DNA of 36,683 bases from Actinomycetes bacterium. GTDB taxonomy: Bacteria > Actinomycetota > Actinomycetes > S36-B12 > CAIYMF01. Position numbers and translations under genes: made by a program. Under the pieces are notes generated by a model that saw only the letters and a list, made by a program, of their open reading frames with translations, did not search any database and had not been told where the DNA came from. Of the stretch, positions 29,740-36,683 are shown in pieces (within the stretch, counting starts at the first letter, position 1; the number at the start of each line of letters is the position of its first letter). Where the stretch lies: contig JAJXTD010000005.1 in assembly GCA_021784035.1 (NCBI GenBank), positions 1 to 36,683 of the forward strand, written 5' to 3'.

Positions 29740-31236
29740 ATGTCCCACGCCCCGCTGACCACGACCGAGGAGCACACGCTCAAGCGCGAGTTCTCGCTGT
29801 GGTCGTCGTTCGCGTTCGCCTTCGCGTTCATCTCGCCGATCGTGGCGCTCTACGGCATCTTCGGGCTGGCCATCTCGACCGCGGGGCCGACGTTCTGGTT
29901 CGGTTTCTTCCTCGTGTTCGGCGGTCAGCTGCTCGTGGCGTTCGTCTTCGCCCAGCTCGTCTCGCGCTGGCCGATCGAGGGGTCGATCTACCAGTGGTCG
30001 CGCCGGCTCATCGGCAACGGGTACGGCTGGTTCGCCGGCTGGGCCTACATGTGGACCCTCGTCATCGCCATGGCCACGGTCGCGCTCGGCGCGGCCGGCT
30101 TCATGGCCAGCATCTTCGGCCTCGACGCGCCCACCGGCACGCAGAAGGCGCTCATCGCGTTCGTCATCCTGCTCGCCGGGACCGGCCTGAACCTCGTCGG
30201 CCGGCAGGCGCTCAAGGTCTTCATGACCGCCAGCATCGCCGCGGAGGTCATCGGCTCCCTCGGCCTGGGCACCTGGCTGCTGCTGTTCCACCGCAACCAG
30301 CCGCTCAGCGTCCTGACCGACGGGCTCGGCAGCGGCCTGGGTGACGGCTACCTCGCGCTGTCCGGCCCCTTCCTGGTCGCGGTCGCGTTCATCGGCTGGT
30401 CGTTCGTCGGCTTCGAGAGCGCCGGTGCCATCGCCGAGGAGGTGCACGAGCCGCGGCGCAACCTGCCCAAGGCGGTCGTCTTCTCGCTCAGCTTCATCGC
30501 CGTCGTGGTCATCTACTCGAGCCTCGCGATCATCCTGGCCATCCCCGACATGGCAGCGGTCACCTCGGCCCTGGACGATCCCAACCACATCGCCGACCCG
30601 GTGTCCTCGACGCTCACGGCGGCGCTGGGCGACACCATCGCCAAGCCGGTGGAGATCCTGTTCGTGATCGGGTTCCTCGCCAGCTTCCTCGCCCTGCAGA
30701 CCTCCGCCTCGCGCGTGATCTGGGCCTACGCCCGGGACGGCGCCCTTCCCGGCGCGCGAGCCCTCACCAGGCTGAGCAAGGTCCAGAAGCAGCCCGTGGT
30801 CGCGATCACGGTCACGACCGTGGTGGGTGCGCTGCTCTTCCTGCTGAGCAACCTCTCGCCGGACATCTACCTGCTCATGGTCAACTTCACGACCGGTGGG
30901 TTCTTCCTCGCCTTCCTCTTCCCGCTCGTCGGCGCGCTCGTCGTCCAGCTGCGCGGCACGTGGCGTCCTGGTCCGTTCACCCTCGGCCGCGGCTCGCTGC
31001 TCGTCACCGTCCTCGCGGTCGTCTGGGCCGCGTTCGAGTTCCTCAACATCTCCTGGCCGCGACCGGTCAACGCCGCACGCTGGCTCGACTGGTCGGTGTG
31101 GATCGCCGTCGCCGTCCTCGGCGTGCTCGGCGCGCTCATCTTCGCGAGCGTCCGGTCGCGCATCGTCACGGCCTCGCTCATCGACCAGGAGGAGCTCGCC
31201 GACGAGGTCGCCGACGAGATGACCCACCCGGTATGA
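29740..31236 (+). CDS. APC family amino acid/amine permease
   Basis: A 498-aa transporter with about 12 membrane spans, of the amino acid-polyamine-organocation superfamily (GABA/amine permease type). The N-terminal REFSLWSSFAFAFAFISPIVALYGIFG and the GWSFVGFESAGAIAEEVHEPRRNLPKA segment (typical FExx..EE.xxPxRxxP loop) are characteristic. AGGAGG is placed well before the ATG. It imports an unidentified substrate that the four downstream enzymes presumably degrade. Its stop overlaps the next ATG (ATGA). The C-terminus is acidic and cytoplasmic. Confidence 0.92.
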   Translation: MSHAPLTTTEEHTLKREFSLWSSFAFAFAFISPIVALYGIFGLAISTAGPTFWFGFFLVFGGQLLVAFVFAQLVSRWPIEGSIYQWSRRLIGNGYGWFAGWAYMWTLVIAMATVALGAAGFMASIFGLDAPTGTQKALIAFVILLAGTGLNLVGRQALKVFMTASIAAEVIGSLGLGTWLLLFHRNQPLSVLTDGLGSGLGDGYLALSGPFLVAVAFIGWSFVGFESAGAIAEEVHEPRRNLPKAVVFSLSFIAVVVIYSSLAIILAIPDMAAVTSALDDPNHIADPVSSTLTAALGDTIAKPVEILFVIGFLASFLALQTSASRVIWAYARDGALPGARALTRLSKVQKQPVVAITVTTVVGALLFLLSNLSPDIYLLMVNFTTGGFFLAFLFPLVGALVVQLRGTWRPGPFTLGRGSLLVTVLAVVWAAFEFLNISWPRPVNAARWLDWSVWIAVAVLGVLGALIFASVRSRIVTASLIDQEELADEVADEMTHPV

Positions 31237-31940
31237 AGGCGTCCACCCCGGGGGGCGTCGCGGTCGTCACCGGTGCGGCGAGCGGGATCGGGGCCGCCGT
31301 CGCGGTGGAGCTGGCCGACCGTGGCTGGACGGTGGCCGGTCTCGACCTGTCGTGGGCGCCGGGGTGCGCGTGGTCGGCCGAGGTCGACATGTCCGACGCC
31401 GTCGCGGTGCACGCCGCCGTCGCGTCCGTCGAGGAGCAGCTCGGTCCCGTCACCGCGGCGGTCTCGGCGGCCGGCTACTACGAGATGCTCGCCGTCACCG
31501 ACATCAGCGCGGCGGCCTGGGACCGCATGCTGCGCGTGCACCTCGGCGGGCTGGTCAACCTCAGCCGCGCGGTCCTCCCCGGGATGCTCGAGCGGCGCAG
31601 CGGCTCGGTCGTGGCGATCACCAGCGAGCTCGCGGTCGGTGGCGGCGCGGAGGACGCGCACTACGCCGCGGCCAAGGGCGCCATCATCGGCCTGGTGCGC
31701 AGCCTCGCCGCCGAGGTGGCCGCGGACGGCGTCCGGGTCAACGGCGTGGCGCCCGGACCCACGGACACGCCGCTGCTCGCGCCCGATTCCCCGTGGCGGG
31801 CGCCGGAGTACCTGGCGACCCTTCCGCTGGGGCGGCTCGGCAGCCCGGAGGAGGTGGCGCTCTGCGTCGCCTACCTCGTCGACGAGGGCGACTTCTGCGT
31901 CGGCGAGATCCTCAACCCCAACGCCGGGGCGGTGATCTGA
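31233..31940 (+). CDS. SDR family oxidoreductase (first of pair)
   Basis: A 235-aa short-chain dehydrogenase translationally coupled to the permease (ATGA overlap). Cofactor motif TGAASGIG is at 13-20; the catalytic set is S131, Y144 and K148 (HYAAAKG). The usual NNAG is replaced by S78-A-A-G81. Asp38 after the second strand (AGLDLS) suggests NAD preference. Substrate unknown; its operon position implies a role in breaking down the imported compound. Its tail ends NPNAGAVI, in place of the common DGG. Confidence 0.92.
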   Translation: MKASTPGGVAVVTGAASGIGAAVAVELADRGWTVAGLDLSWAPGCAWSAEVDMSDAVAVHAAVASVEEQLGPVTAAVSAAGYYEMLAVTDISAAAWDRMLRVHLGGLVNLSRAVLPGMLERRSGSVVAITSELAVGGGAEDAHYAAAKGAIIGLVRSLAAEVAADGVRVNGVAPGPTDTPLLAPDSPWRAPEYLATLPLGRLGSPEEVALCVAYLVDEGDFCVGEILNPNAGAVI

Positions 31941-31941
31941 C

Positions 31942-32709
31942 GTGGCCCGCAGCTCGCTCACCGGCCGCGTCGCGCTCGTGACCGGCGCCGCGCAGGGCAT
32001 GGGCACGGCGCACGCCCGCCGCCTCGCCGCCGACGGCGCGCACGTCGTCGTCAACGACCGCCTGGCCTCCCCCGGGCTGGACGCCGTCGCGGCGGAGCTC
32101 GGCGGCACCGCCGTGGCCGCGGACATGGCCGACCCCGAGGCCGTCGGAGCGCTCGTCCACGAGGTGCAGGAGCGGCTCGGTCGGCTCGACGTCGTCGTCG
32201 CCAACCACGCCTACATGACGATGGGGCGCCTCCTCGACCACGAGCCGGACGACTGGTGGCGCGTCGTCGACACGAACCTCTCCGGGACGTTCCACCTCGT
32301 CCGCGAGGCGGTGCCGCTCATGCGCGCGAACGGCGCCGGTCGCGTGGTCGTCATCGCGAGCGAGTGGGGCGTCACCGGCTGGCCCGAGGCGACGGCGTAC
32401 GCCGCCTCCAAGGCCGGGCTCGTCTCGCTGGTGAAGACGCTCGGCCGCGAGCTCGCTCCCGAGGGGATCATCGTCAACGGCATCGCACCGGGCGTCACGG
32501 ACACGCCCCAGCTGCAGGTCGACGCCGACGCCGCCGGGGTGTCGCTGGCCGAGATCCACCGCCGGTACGCCGCCGGCATCCCTGTCGGTCGCATCGGCCG
32601 GCCCGAGGAGATCTCGGCCGCGGTGTCGCTGCTCTGCGACTTCCGGCTGTCCTCGATGATCGGCCAGATCGTGCAGGTCAACGGCGGCACCACCCGCAGC
32701 AGGGTCTGA
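31942..32709 (+). CDS. SDR family oxidoreductase (second of pair)
   Basis: A 255-aa short-chain dehydrogenase starting at GTG 1 nt after the first SDR's stop. TGAAQGMG is at 14-21, S140 (IASEWG), Y153 and K157 (AYAASKAG) are intact. NNAG is replaced by A87-N-H-A90, a notable departure of a normally conserved structural motif. Asp39 after the second strand points to NAD. Two neighbouring but different SDRs suggest two oxidation steps or two epimeric substrates in one pathway; this is inference. Confidence 0.92.
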   Translation: MARSSLTGRVALVTGAAQGMGTAHARRLAADGAHVVVNDRLASPGLDAVAAELGGTAVAADMADPEAVGALVHEVQERLGRLDVVVANHAYMTMGRLLDHEPDDWWRVVDTNLSGTFHLVREAVPLMRANGAGRVVVIASEWGVTGWPEATAYAASKAGLVSLVKTLGRELAPEGIIVNGIAPGVTDTPQLQVDADAAGVSLAEIHRRYAAGIPVGRIGRPEEISAAVSLLCDFRLSSMIGQIVQVNGGTTRSRV

Positions 32710-32754
32710 CCCCCGCCACGCGGCGGGACCGACGAAACCTAAGGAGCGACGGCA

Positions 32755-33726
32755 GTGGCCGAGCAGTACGTGAGGTACGACGACGGGACCGTGGGGCAGG
32801 TCGACGGCATGGCCGTCCCCCGGTACGCCGGCCTCACCACCTTCGCCCGGCTGCCGCGCGCCGAGGACGTCGAGTCCTACGACGTCGCCGTGGTCGGGGT
32901 GCCGTTCGACAGCGGTGTCACCTACCGCCCGGGTGCCCGGTTCGGCCCGGCGGCGATCCGTCAGGCGTCCCGGCTGCTCCGCCCGTACAACCCGGCGCTC
33001 GACGTGTCGCCGTTCCGCGCGGCGCAGGTCGTCGACGCCGGCGACATCGCGTGCAACCCGTTCGACATCGTGGCGGCGCTGGCGCAGATCGAGGCCGGCA
33101 TCACCGGCCTCATCGGCTCCGGGCGCAGCGTGGTGTCCCTCGGCGGCGACCACACGATCGCGCTGCCCGTCCTGCGCGCGCTGCACGCCGAGCACGGGCC
33201 GCTCGCGCTGGTGCACTTCGACGCCCACCTCGACACGTGGGACACCTACTTCGACGCGCCCTACACGCACGGCACGCCGTTCCGGCGCGCGTCCGAGGAG
33301 GGACTCATCGTCAAGGGCAGCTCCGCCCACGTCGGGATCCGCGGGTCGCTCTACGACCGGGGCGACCTCGTCGACGACGAGGAGCTAGGTTTCACGATCG
33401 TGCACTGCCGCGACTTCGACCGGCTCGGCGCCGACGGGATCCTCGAGCGCGTCCTCGACCGGGTCGGCGACGCGCCGGTCTACGTGTCGATCGACATCGA
33501 CGTCCTCGATCCCGCGTTCGCGCCCGCGACGGGGACGCCGGAGGCCGGTGGCATGACGAGCCGCGAGCTGCTCGCGGTGCTGCGCGGGATGCGGCACACG
33601 AACCTCGTCGGCGCGGACATCGTCGAGGTGGCACCGGCGTACGACCACGCCGAGATCACCGCCGTCGCCGCGGCGAACCTCGCCTACGAGCTGGTGAGCA
33701 TCCTCGCCGACAAGAGGTCGGCGTGA
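32755..33726 (+). CDS. agmatinase/arginase family ureohydrolase
   Basis: A 323-aa binuclear Mn hydrolase that releases urea from a guanidino group. The metal ligands are all present: H133 (GGDHT), D156, H158 and D160 (FDAHLDTW), D247 and D249 (SIDIDVLDP). [18 protein letters not shown] and TGTPEAGG are further family motifs, closer to agmatinases and guanidinobutyrases than to arginase. GTG 32755 has AAGGAG 8 nt upstream. The gene belongs to the permease-SDR operon and its stop overlaps the next start (GTGA). The substrate is not clear; agmatine, guanidinobutyrate or another guanidino acid are options. Confidence 0.92.
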   Translation: MAEQYVRYDDGTVGQVDGMAVPRYAGLTTFARLPRAEDVESYDVAVVGVPFDSGVTYRPGARFGPAAIRQASRLLRPYNPALDVSPFRAAQVVDAGDIACNPFDIVAALAQIEAGITGLIGSGRSVVSLGGDHTIALPVLRALHAEHGPLALVHFDAHLDTWDTYFDAPYTHGTPFRRASEEGLIVKGSSAHVGIRGSLYDRGDLVDDEELGFTIVHCRDFDRLGADGILERVLDRVGDAPVYVSIDIDVLDPAFAPATGTPEAGGMTSRELLAVLRGMRHTNLVGADIVEVAPAYDHAEITAVAAANLAYELVSILADKRSA

Positions 33727-34595
33727 CCGTCCCGGCGGGCCCGGTCGGGTGGCCGGAGGGCCGCACGTCCGCAGCGGCGTTCACGTTCGACGTCGACGCC
33801 GAGTCCGCCGTCCTGTGGGGAGCGCCGCACAACGCCGACCGGATGAGCGTCATCAGCCACCAGGCGTACGGGCCGCTGGTCGGCGTACCGCGGCTGCTGT
33901 CGCTGCTCGAGAGGCACCGGATCCGCTCGACCTTCTTCGTGCCGGGGTACACGGCCCACCGCTACCCCGCAGTCGTGCGCGACATCGCCGCGGCCGGTCA
34001 CGAGATCGCCCACCACGGCTACCTGCACGAGCAGCCGACGGGCGTGACGGCGCAGGAGGAGGCGGACAACCTCGACCGCGGGCTCGACGCGCTCGAAGAG
34101 GTCGCCGGCGTGCGCCCGACCGGCTACCGCGCGCCGATGTGGGACCTGTCCTGGCGCAGCCCAGGTCTGCTGGCCGACCGCGGCTTCCTGTACGACTCCA
34201 GCCTCATGGACGCCGACGTCCCCTACGAGCTCGACGTCGACGGCACCCGGTCGCTGGTCGAGATCCCGATCCAGTGGGCGCTCGACGACTGGGAGCAGTA
34301 CTGCTTCCTCCCCGACATCACCGGCAGCGGACTCATCGAGACGCCGGCCAAGGCTCGCGAGCTGTGGGAGGCGGAGTTCGAGGGGCTGCGCTCGAGCGGC
34401 GGCTGCTGGGTGCTGACGAACCACCCGTTCCTGTCCGGGCGGCCGTCGCGGGCCGCGGCGCTCGACGGCCTCATGGCGCACGTCGCGTCCTGCGCCGACG
34501 TCTGGCTGGCCTCCCTCGACGAGATCGCCGCGCACGTGCGGACACTCGGGCTCGAGCCCCGCTCGGTCGAGCGCCCCCAGCTGCCCCCGGCCTAG
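33723..34595 (+). CDS. polysaccharide deacetylase-family protein, imidase/PgdA-like
   Basis: A 290-aa CE4-fold protein without a signal peptide, so cytoplasmic, unlike wall-acting deacetylases. The metal site appears as D23 (FTFDVDAE; D25 also), H98 and H102 (HHGYLH), with YRAPMWDLS and a late [12 protein letters not shown]. This form is near the HpPgdA/cyclic imidase/PuuE-allantoinase branch of the superfamily, which opens cyclic amides or imides. With a ureohydrolase, SDRs and a permease, ring opening of a cyclic ureide, imide or guanidine is a reasonable guess. GTG overlaps the ureohydrolase stop. It ends overlapping the stop of the convergent LysR gene. Confidence 0.88.
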   Translation: MTVPAGPVGWPEGRTSAAAFTFDVDAESAVLWGAPHNADRMSVISHQAYGPLVGVPRLLSLLERHRIRSTFFVPGYTAHRYPAVVRDIAAAGHEIAHHGYLHEQPTGVTAQEEADNLDRGLDALEEVAGVRPTGYRAPMWDLSWRSPGLLADRGFLYDSSLMDADVPYELDVDGTRSLVEIPIQWALDDWEQYCFLPDITGSGLIETPAKARELWEAEFEGLRSSGGCWVLTNHPFLSGRPSRAAALDGLMAHVASCADVWLASLDEIAAHVRTLGLEPRSVERPQLPPA

Positions 34596-35500
34596 CGCCT
34601 CGGCGCCCGCAGGGCGATCTCCAGCAGGTCCTGCGCCGCACCGGTGAGCCGGGCTCCGCGGGGCCACACGGCACGCAGGCGGCGCTCGAGGTCCATCCCC
34701 TCGACAGCGACCACGGCGAGCCGCCCGCCCGCCAGGTCCGGCTCGGCGGCGAGGCTGCTGATGACACCGGGCCCGGCGCCGGCCGCGATCGCCGAGCGCA
34801 CGGCGCCGGCGCTGGACAGTTCCAGCAGCGGAGGCGCGAACGGCGCGTGGGCAGCGAGCGCCGTCTCCCAGGACACGCGGGTCCCCGACGCGGGCTCCCG
34901 GTGGACGAGCCGCGTTGCCGCGAGCTCGGCCGCCGGCACCGGGCCGCGTCGTCGGGTCCAGGGGTGCCCCGCGGGGACGACGACGAGCAGACGGTCCCGC
35001 GCCACGGTCCGGGAGTGCATCCCCGCCGGGACGGACGGGCCCTCCACGAACCCCAGGTCCGCCCCGCGGTCGAGCACGGCACGCGCCACCGCGGCGGAGT
35101 TCATCGCGTCGAGGCTCACGACCGTGTCCGGGTGCTCGACGGCCAGCGTCACCAGCCAGCGGGGGAGCAGGTGCTCCGCCACCGTCAGGCTCGCCGCGAC
35201 CGGCAGCCGTACGTCGCGGTCGGCGCGCAGCGAGGCCGCGCCGGCGTCGAGGGCAGCGGCCGACGCGAGCAGGTCCCGGGCCCAGTCGGCCACGAGCGCC
35301 CCCTGCGGTGTCAGCCGCGACCCGGTCGAGCTGCGGACCAGGACGGGGAAGCCGAGGAGCCGCTCCATCCCGGCAATGCGCGCGCTCGCCGCGGGCTGGC
35401 TGACGCCGTGCTCGGCCGCCGCCCGGGTCAGGCTCCCGGTCGCGGCGACGTCGAGCAGGAGGCCGAGCGCGGCGAGGTCGGGAACCCGGTCGGGGAACAT
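34592..35500 (-). CDS. LysR family transcriptional regulator
   Basis: A 302-aa LysR-type regulator. The winged HTH occupies residues ~8-66 (LLLDVAATGSLTRAAAEHGVSQPAASARIAGMERLLGFPVLVR), followed by the effector-binding domain (VAASLTVAEHLLPRWL, GADLGFVEGPSV). The N-terminal form resembles the YeiE/CysL group. ATG 35500 has no strong Shine-Dalgarno. It is divergent from a YeiH-type transporter across the palindrome at 35520-35538, the classic yeiE-yeiH arrangement. The stop overlaps that of the deacetylase on the other strand. Confidence 0.92.
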   Translation of the reverse strand: MFPDRVPDLAALGLLLDVAATGSLTRAAAEHGVSQPAASARIAGMERLLGFPVLVRSSTGSRLTPQGALVADWARDLLASAAALDAGAASLRADRDVRLPVAASLTVAEHLLPRWLVTLAVEHPDTVVSLDAMNSAAVARAVLDRGADLGFVEGPSVPAGMHSRTVARDRLLVVVPAGHPWTRRRGPVPAAELAATRLVHREPASGTRVSWETALAAHAPFAPPLLELSSAGAVRSAIAAGAGPGVISSLAAEPDLAGGRLAVVAVEGMDLERRLRAVWPRGARLTGAAQDLLEIALRAPRR

Positions 35501-35519
35501 GACTCCATCCTACGGCTCG

Positions 35520-35538
35520 TCATAAGCAACCCTTATGA
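35520..35538. promoter_or_regulatory. LysR operator palindrome
   Basis: TCATAAG-N5-CTTATGA has perfect 7-nt arms and contains the T-N11-A layout of LysR sites. It lies 20 nt upstream of the LysR start and about 90 nt before the chosen transporter start. An ATG inside its right arm (35535) is in frame with the transporter but is probably part of the operator. Confidence 0.7.
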
Positions 35539-35627
35539 CCAGATCGGGACGTACCGCCTACCAGTGCGCGCTCGGGACGCGCATGATCGACGCTGACCGG
35601 TGGGCGTCCGAGGTGAAGGGCCGGGGC

Positions 35628-36683
35628 ATGGACGTAGGCACGCGGGAGCGGGCGACCCGCACCGTGCAGCGGCACGCCGGCAGCGCCACGGCGTTCGCGC
35701 GGCCGATCGCACCGGGGCTGGCGGTCGTCGCGGTCGGGTGCGCCGTCGCGTTCGCCGCGGCCGCCGTCGTGCCGTCGCTCAACCCCTCCACGGTCGCCGT
35801 GGTCCTCGGCGCGCTGCTGGCGAACTCCGGGCTGCACCGGACCGTCCTGCGGCCGGGCACCCGGTTCGCCGCGCACCGGCTGCTGCGCGTCGCCGTCGTG
35901 CTGCTGGGTCTGCAGCTCTCGCTGCGCCAGGTCGTCGCGCTGGGCGGACGCGGTCTGGCCGTCGTGCTCGTCACGGTGGCCCTCACGTTCGCCGGGACCC
36001 AGCTCCTCGGCCGGGCCCTCGGGGTCTCCCCGGCCCGTCGGCTCCTCGTCGCCACCGGCTTCTCCATCTGCGGCGCGTCGGCCGTCGCGGCGATGGAGGA
36101 GGTCGCCGGCGGGGACGAGGCGGACACGGGCGTGGCCATCGCGCTGGTGACGCTCTGCGGGAGTCTCGCGATCCTCCTCCTCCCCGCCCTACGCCTCCCG
36201 CTCGGCCTCGACGTGACCGCGTTCGGCGCCTGGGTCGGCGCGAGCGTGCACGACGTCGGACAGACCGTGGCGACCGCCAGCCGGGTGCCCGGCGCCCTGT
36301 CGACCGCCGTCGTGGTCAAGCTCAGCCGGGTGGTGCTCCTGGCGCCGCTGGTGACCGGGGTCGCCGTCGCGCGGCGTCGTCGCGGCGAGCTCGCCGCGGT
36401 GGGTGCGCGCCGTCCCCCCGTCGTGCCGCTGTTCGTGCTGGGCTTCCTCGCCTGCATCGCGCTGGCGAGCACCGGTCGGATACCGGCCGGGGTGCTCGGT
36501 GCGGCGACGGCCGTGCAGCAGGTGCTGCTCGTGGCCGCCCTGGTGGGTCTCGGCACCGGGATCCACGTGGCCACACTGCGCCGCACGGCCGGGCGGGCCA
36601 CGGTCCTCGGCCTGCTGTCCTGGGTTCTCGTCGCGGTCGTGGCGTACGCAGGCGTCCGGCTCGCCGGCCCCACGCTCGGCTGA
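35628..36683 (+). CDS. YeiH-type putative sulfur-anion exporter
   Basis: A ~351-aa membrane protein of the YeiH family (PF03601, putative sulfate/sulfite exporters), with about ten spans. Family motifs include VVLGALLANSG, RVAVVLLGLQLSL, GFSICGASAVAA and WVGASVHDVGQTVATA. ATG 35628 is chosen because it gives the usual family length with AAGGGCCGGGG upstream; ATG 35535 lies in the LysR operator, and ATG 35583 is also possible. The gene ends exactly at the window edge (TGA 36681-36683). Divergent LysR control and family knowledge suggest sulfite or sulfoacetate-type export; transport substrate unproven. Confidence 0.9.
   Translation: MDVGTRERATRTVQRHAGSATAFARPIAPGLAVVAVGCAVAFAAAAVVPSLNPSTVAVVLGALLANSGLHRTVLRPGTRFAAHRLLRVAVVLLGLQLSLRQVVALGGRGLAVVLVTVALTFAGTQLLGRALGVSPARRLLVATGFSICGASAVAAMEEVAGGDEADTGVAIALVTLCGSLAILLLPALRLPLGLDVTAFGAWVGASVHDVGQTVATASRVPGALSTAVVVKLSRVVLLAPLVTGVAVARRRRGELAAVGARRPPVVPLFVLGFLACIALASTGRIPAGVLGAATAVQQVLLVAALVGLGTGIHVATLRRTAGRATVLGLLSWVLVAVVAYAGVRLAGPTLG

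Noticed and set aside
29665-31227. 520-codon acidic minus-strand open frame opposite the APC permease
   Set aside because: The sequence is Asp/Glu/Arg-rich, low in complexity and typical of the antisense of a GC-rich membrane protein.
35535-35627. Longer N-terminus of the YeiH-type transporter from ATG 35535
   Set aside because: The ATG forms part of a perfect LysR operator palindrome and the added residues are not like the family.
1-36683. tRNA, rRNA, CRISPR or prophage features
   Set aside because: No tRNA-like cloverleaf, rRNA segment, regularly spaced repeat array, integrase or phage structural gene was recognised on either strand by reading.

Overview
This 36.7-kb window is chromosomal DNA from a high-GC actinobacterium. 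The evidence is the very high GC with strong G/C bias at codon third positions, frequent GTG starts, many genes that seem to lack a leader (a TANNNT -10 box about 7 nt before the start codon), F420-type oxidoreductases, a DUF4193 protein, and a small Cys-rich protein beside bioB that resembles the mycobacterial biotin synthase auxiliary protein. A Nocardioidaceae- or Cellulomonas-like actinomycete would fit, but I cannot fix the genus by reading alone. I see no rRNA, tRNA, CRISPR array, phage module or classical transposase.

Layout. 1-2548 (+): end of a tightly coupled biotin operon, bioF (cut by the window edge)-bioD-bioB-bsaP. 2571-8839: a secreted protein of unknown role, a tocopherol-cyclase-like protein, a 51-aa membrane protein, OsmC, an F420-type luciferase-like oxidoreductase coupled to a VOC protein, and a pirin. 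8855-12275: three copies of a ~48-nt hairpin-forming repeat; two in inverted orientation bracket an AbiEi/DUF559-like nuclease gene, and the third follows a GH36 alpha-galactosidase. 12307-15441: a Gfo/Idh/MocA oxidoreductase, a PEBP protein, an 884-nt gene-free stretch with unusual palindromes, and a Ddn-like deazaflavin oxidoreductase. 15455-20098: a CUT1 sugar ABC transporter (AglEFG-like, no ATPase) divergent from a Crp/Fnr regulator.

20124-22532: a MarR regulator divergent from an operon of an F420/NADP reductase-like protein, a VOC dioxygenase-like protein and a carboxylesterase. This gene set resembles the Bacillus MhqR quinone-stress regulon. A very similar operator-like sequence lies before the distant pirin gene. 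22657-28014: a PAP2/inositolphosphotransferase-like membrane protein, an Orn/Lys/Arg decarboxylase, a CBU_0592-type membrane protein, an SDR, a sirtuin, a Tudor-like small protein and DUF4193.

28127-34595: a PucR regulator divergent from a five-gene catabolic operon (APC permease, two SDRs, an agmatinase-family ureohydrolase, an imidase-like polysaccharide deacetylase), with a perfect 7+7 palindrome between them. The operon looks like an uptake and degradation route for an unidentified nitrogenous (guanidino/ureido/imide-like) compound. 34592-36683: a LysR regulator divergent from a YeiH-type transporter, with a perfect CATAAG-type operator between them.

The most unusual signals are the repeat-bracketed nuclease gene, the MarR/pirin shared operator, and the PucR-controlled ureohydrolase/deacetylase pathway.
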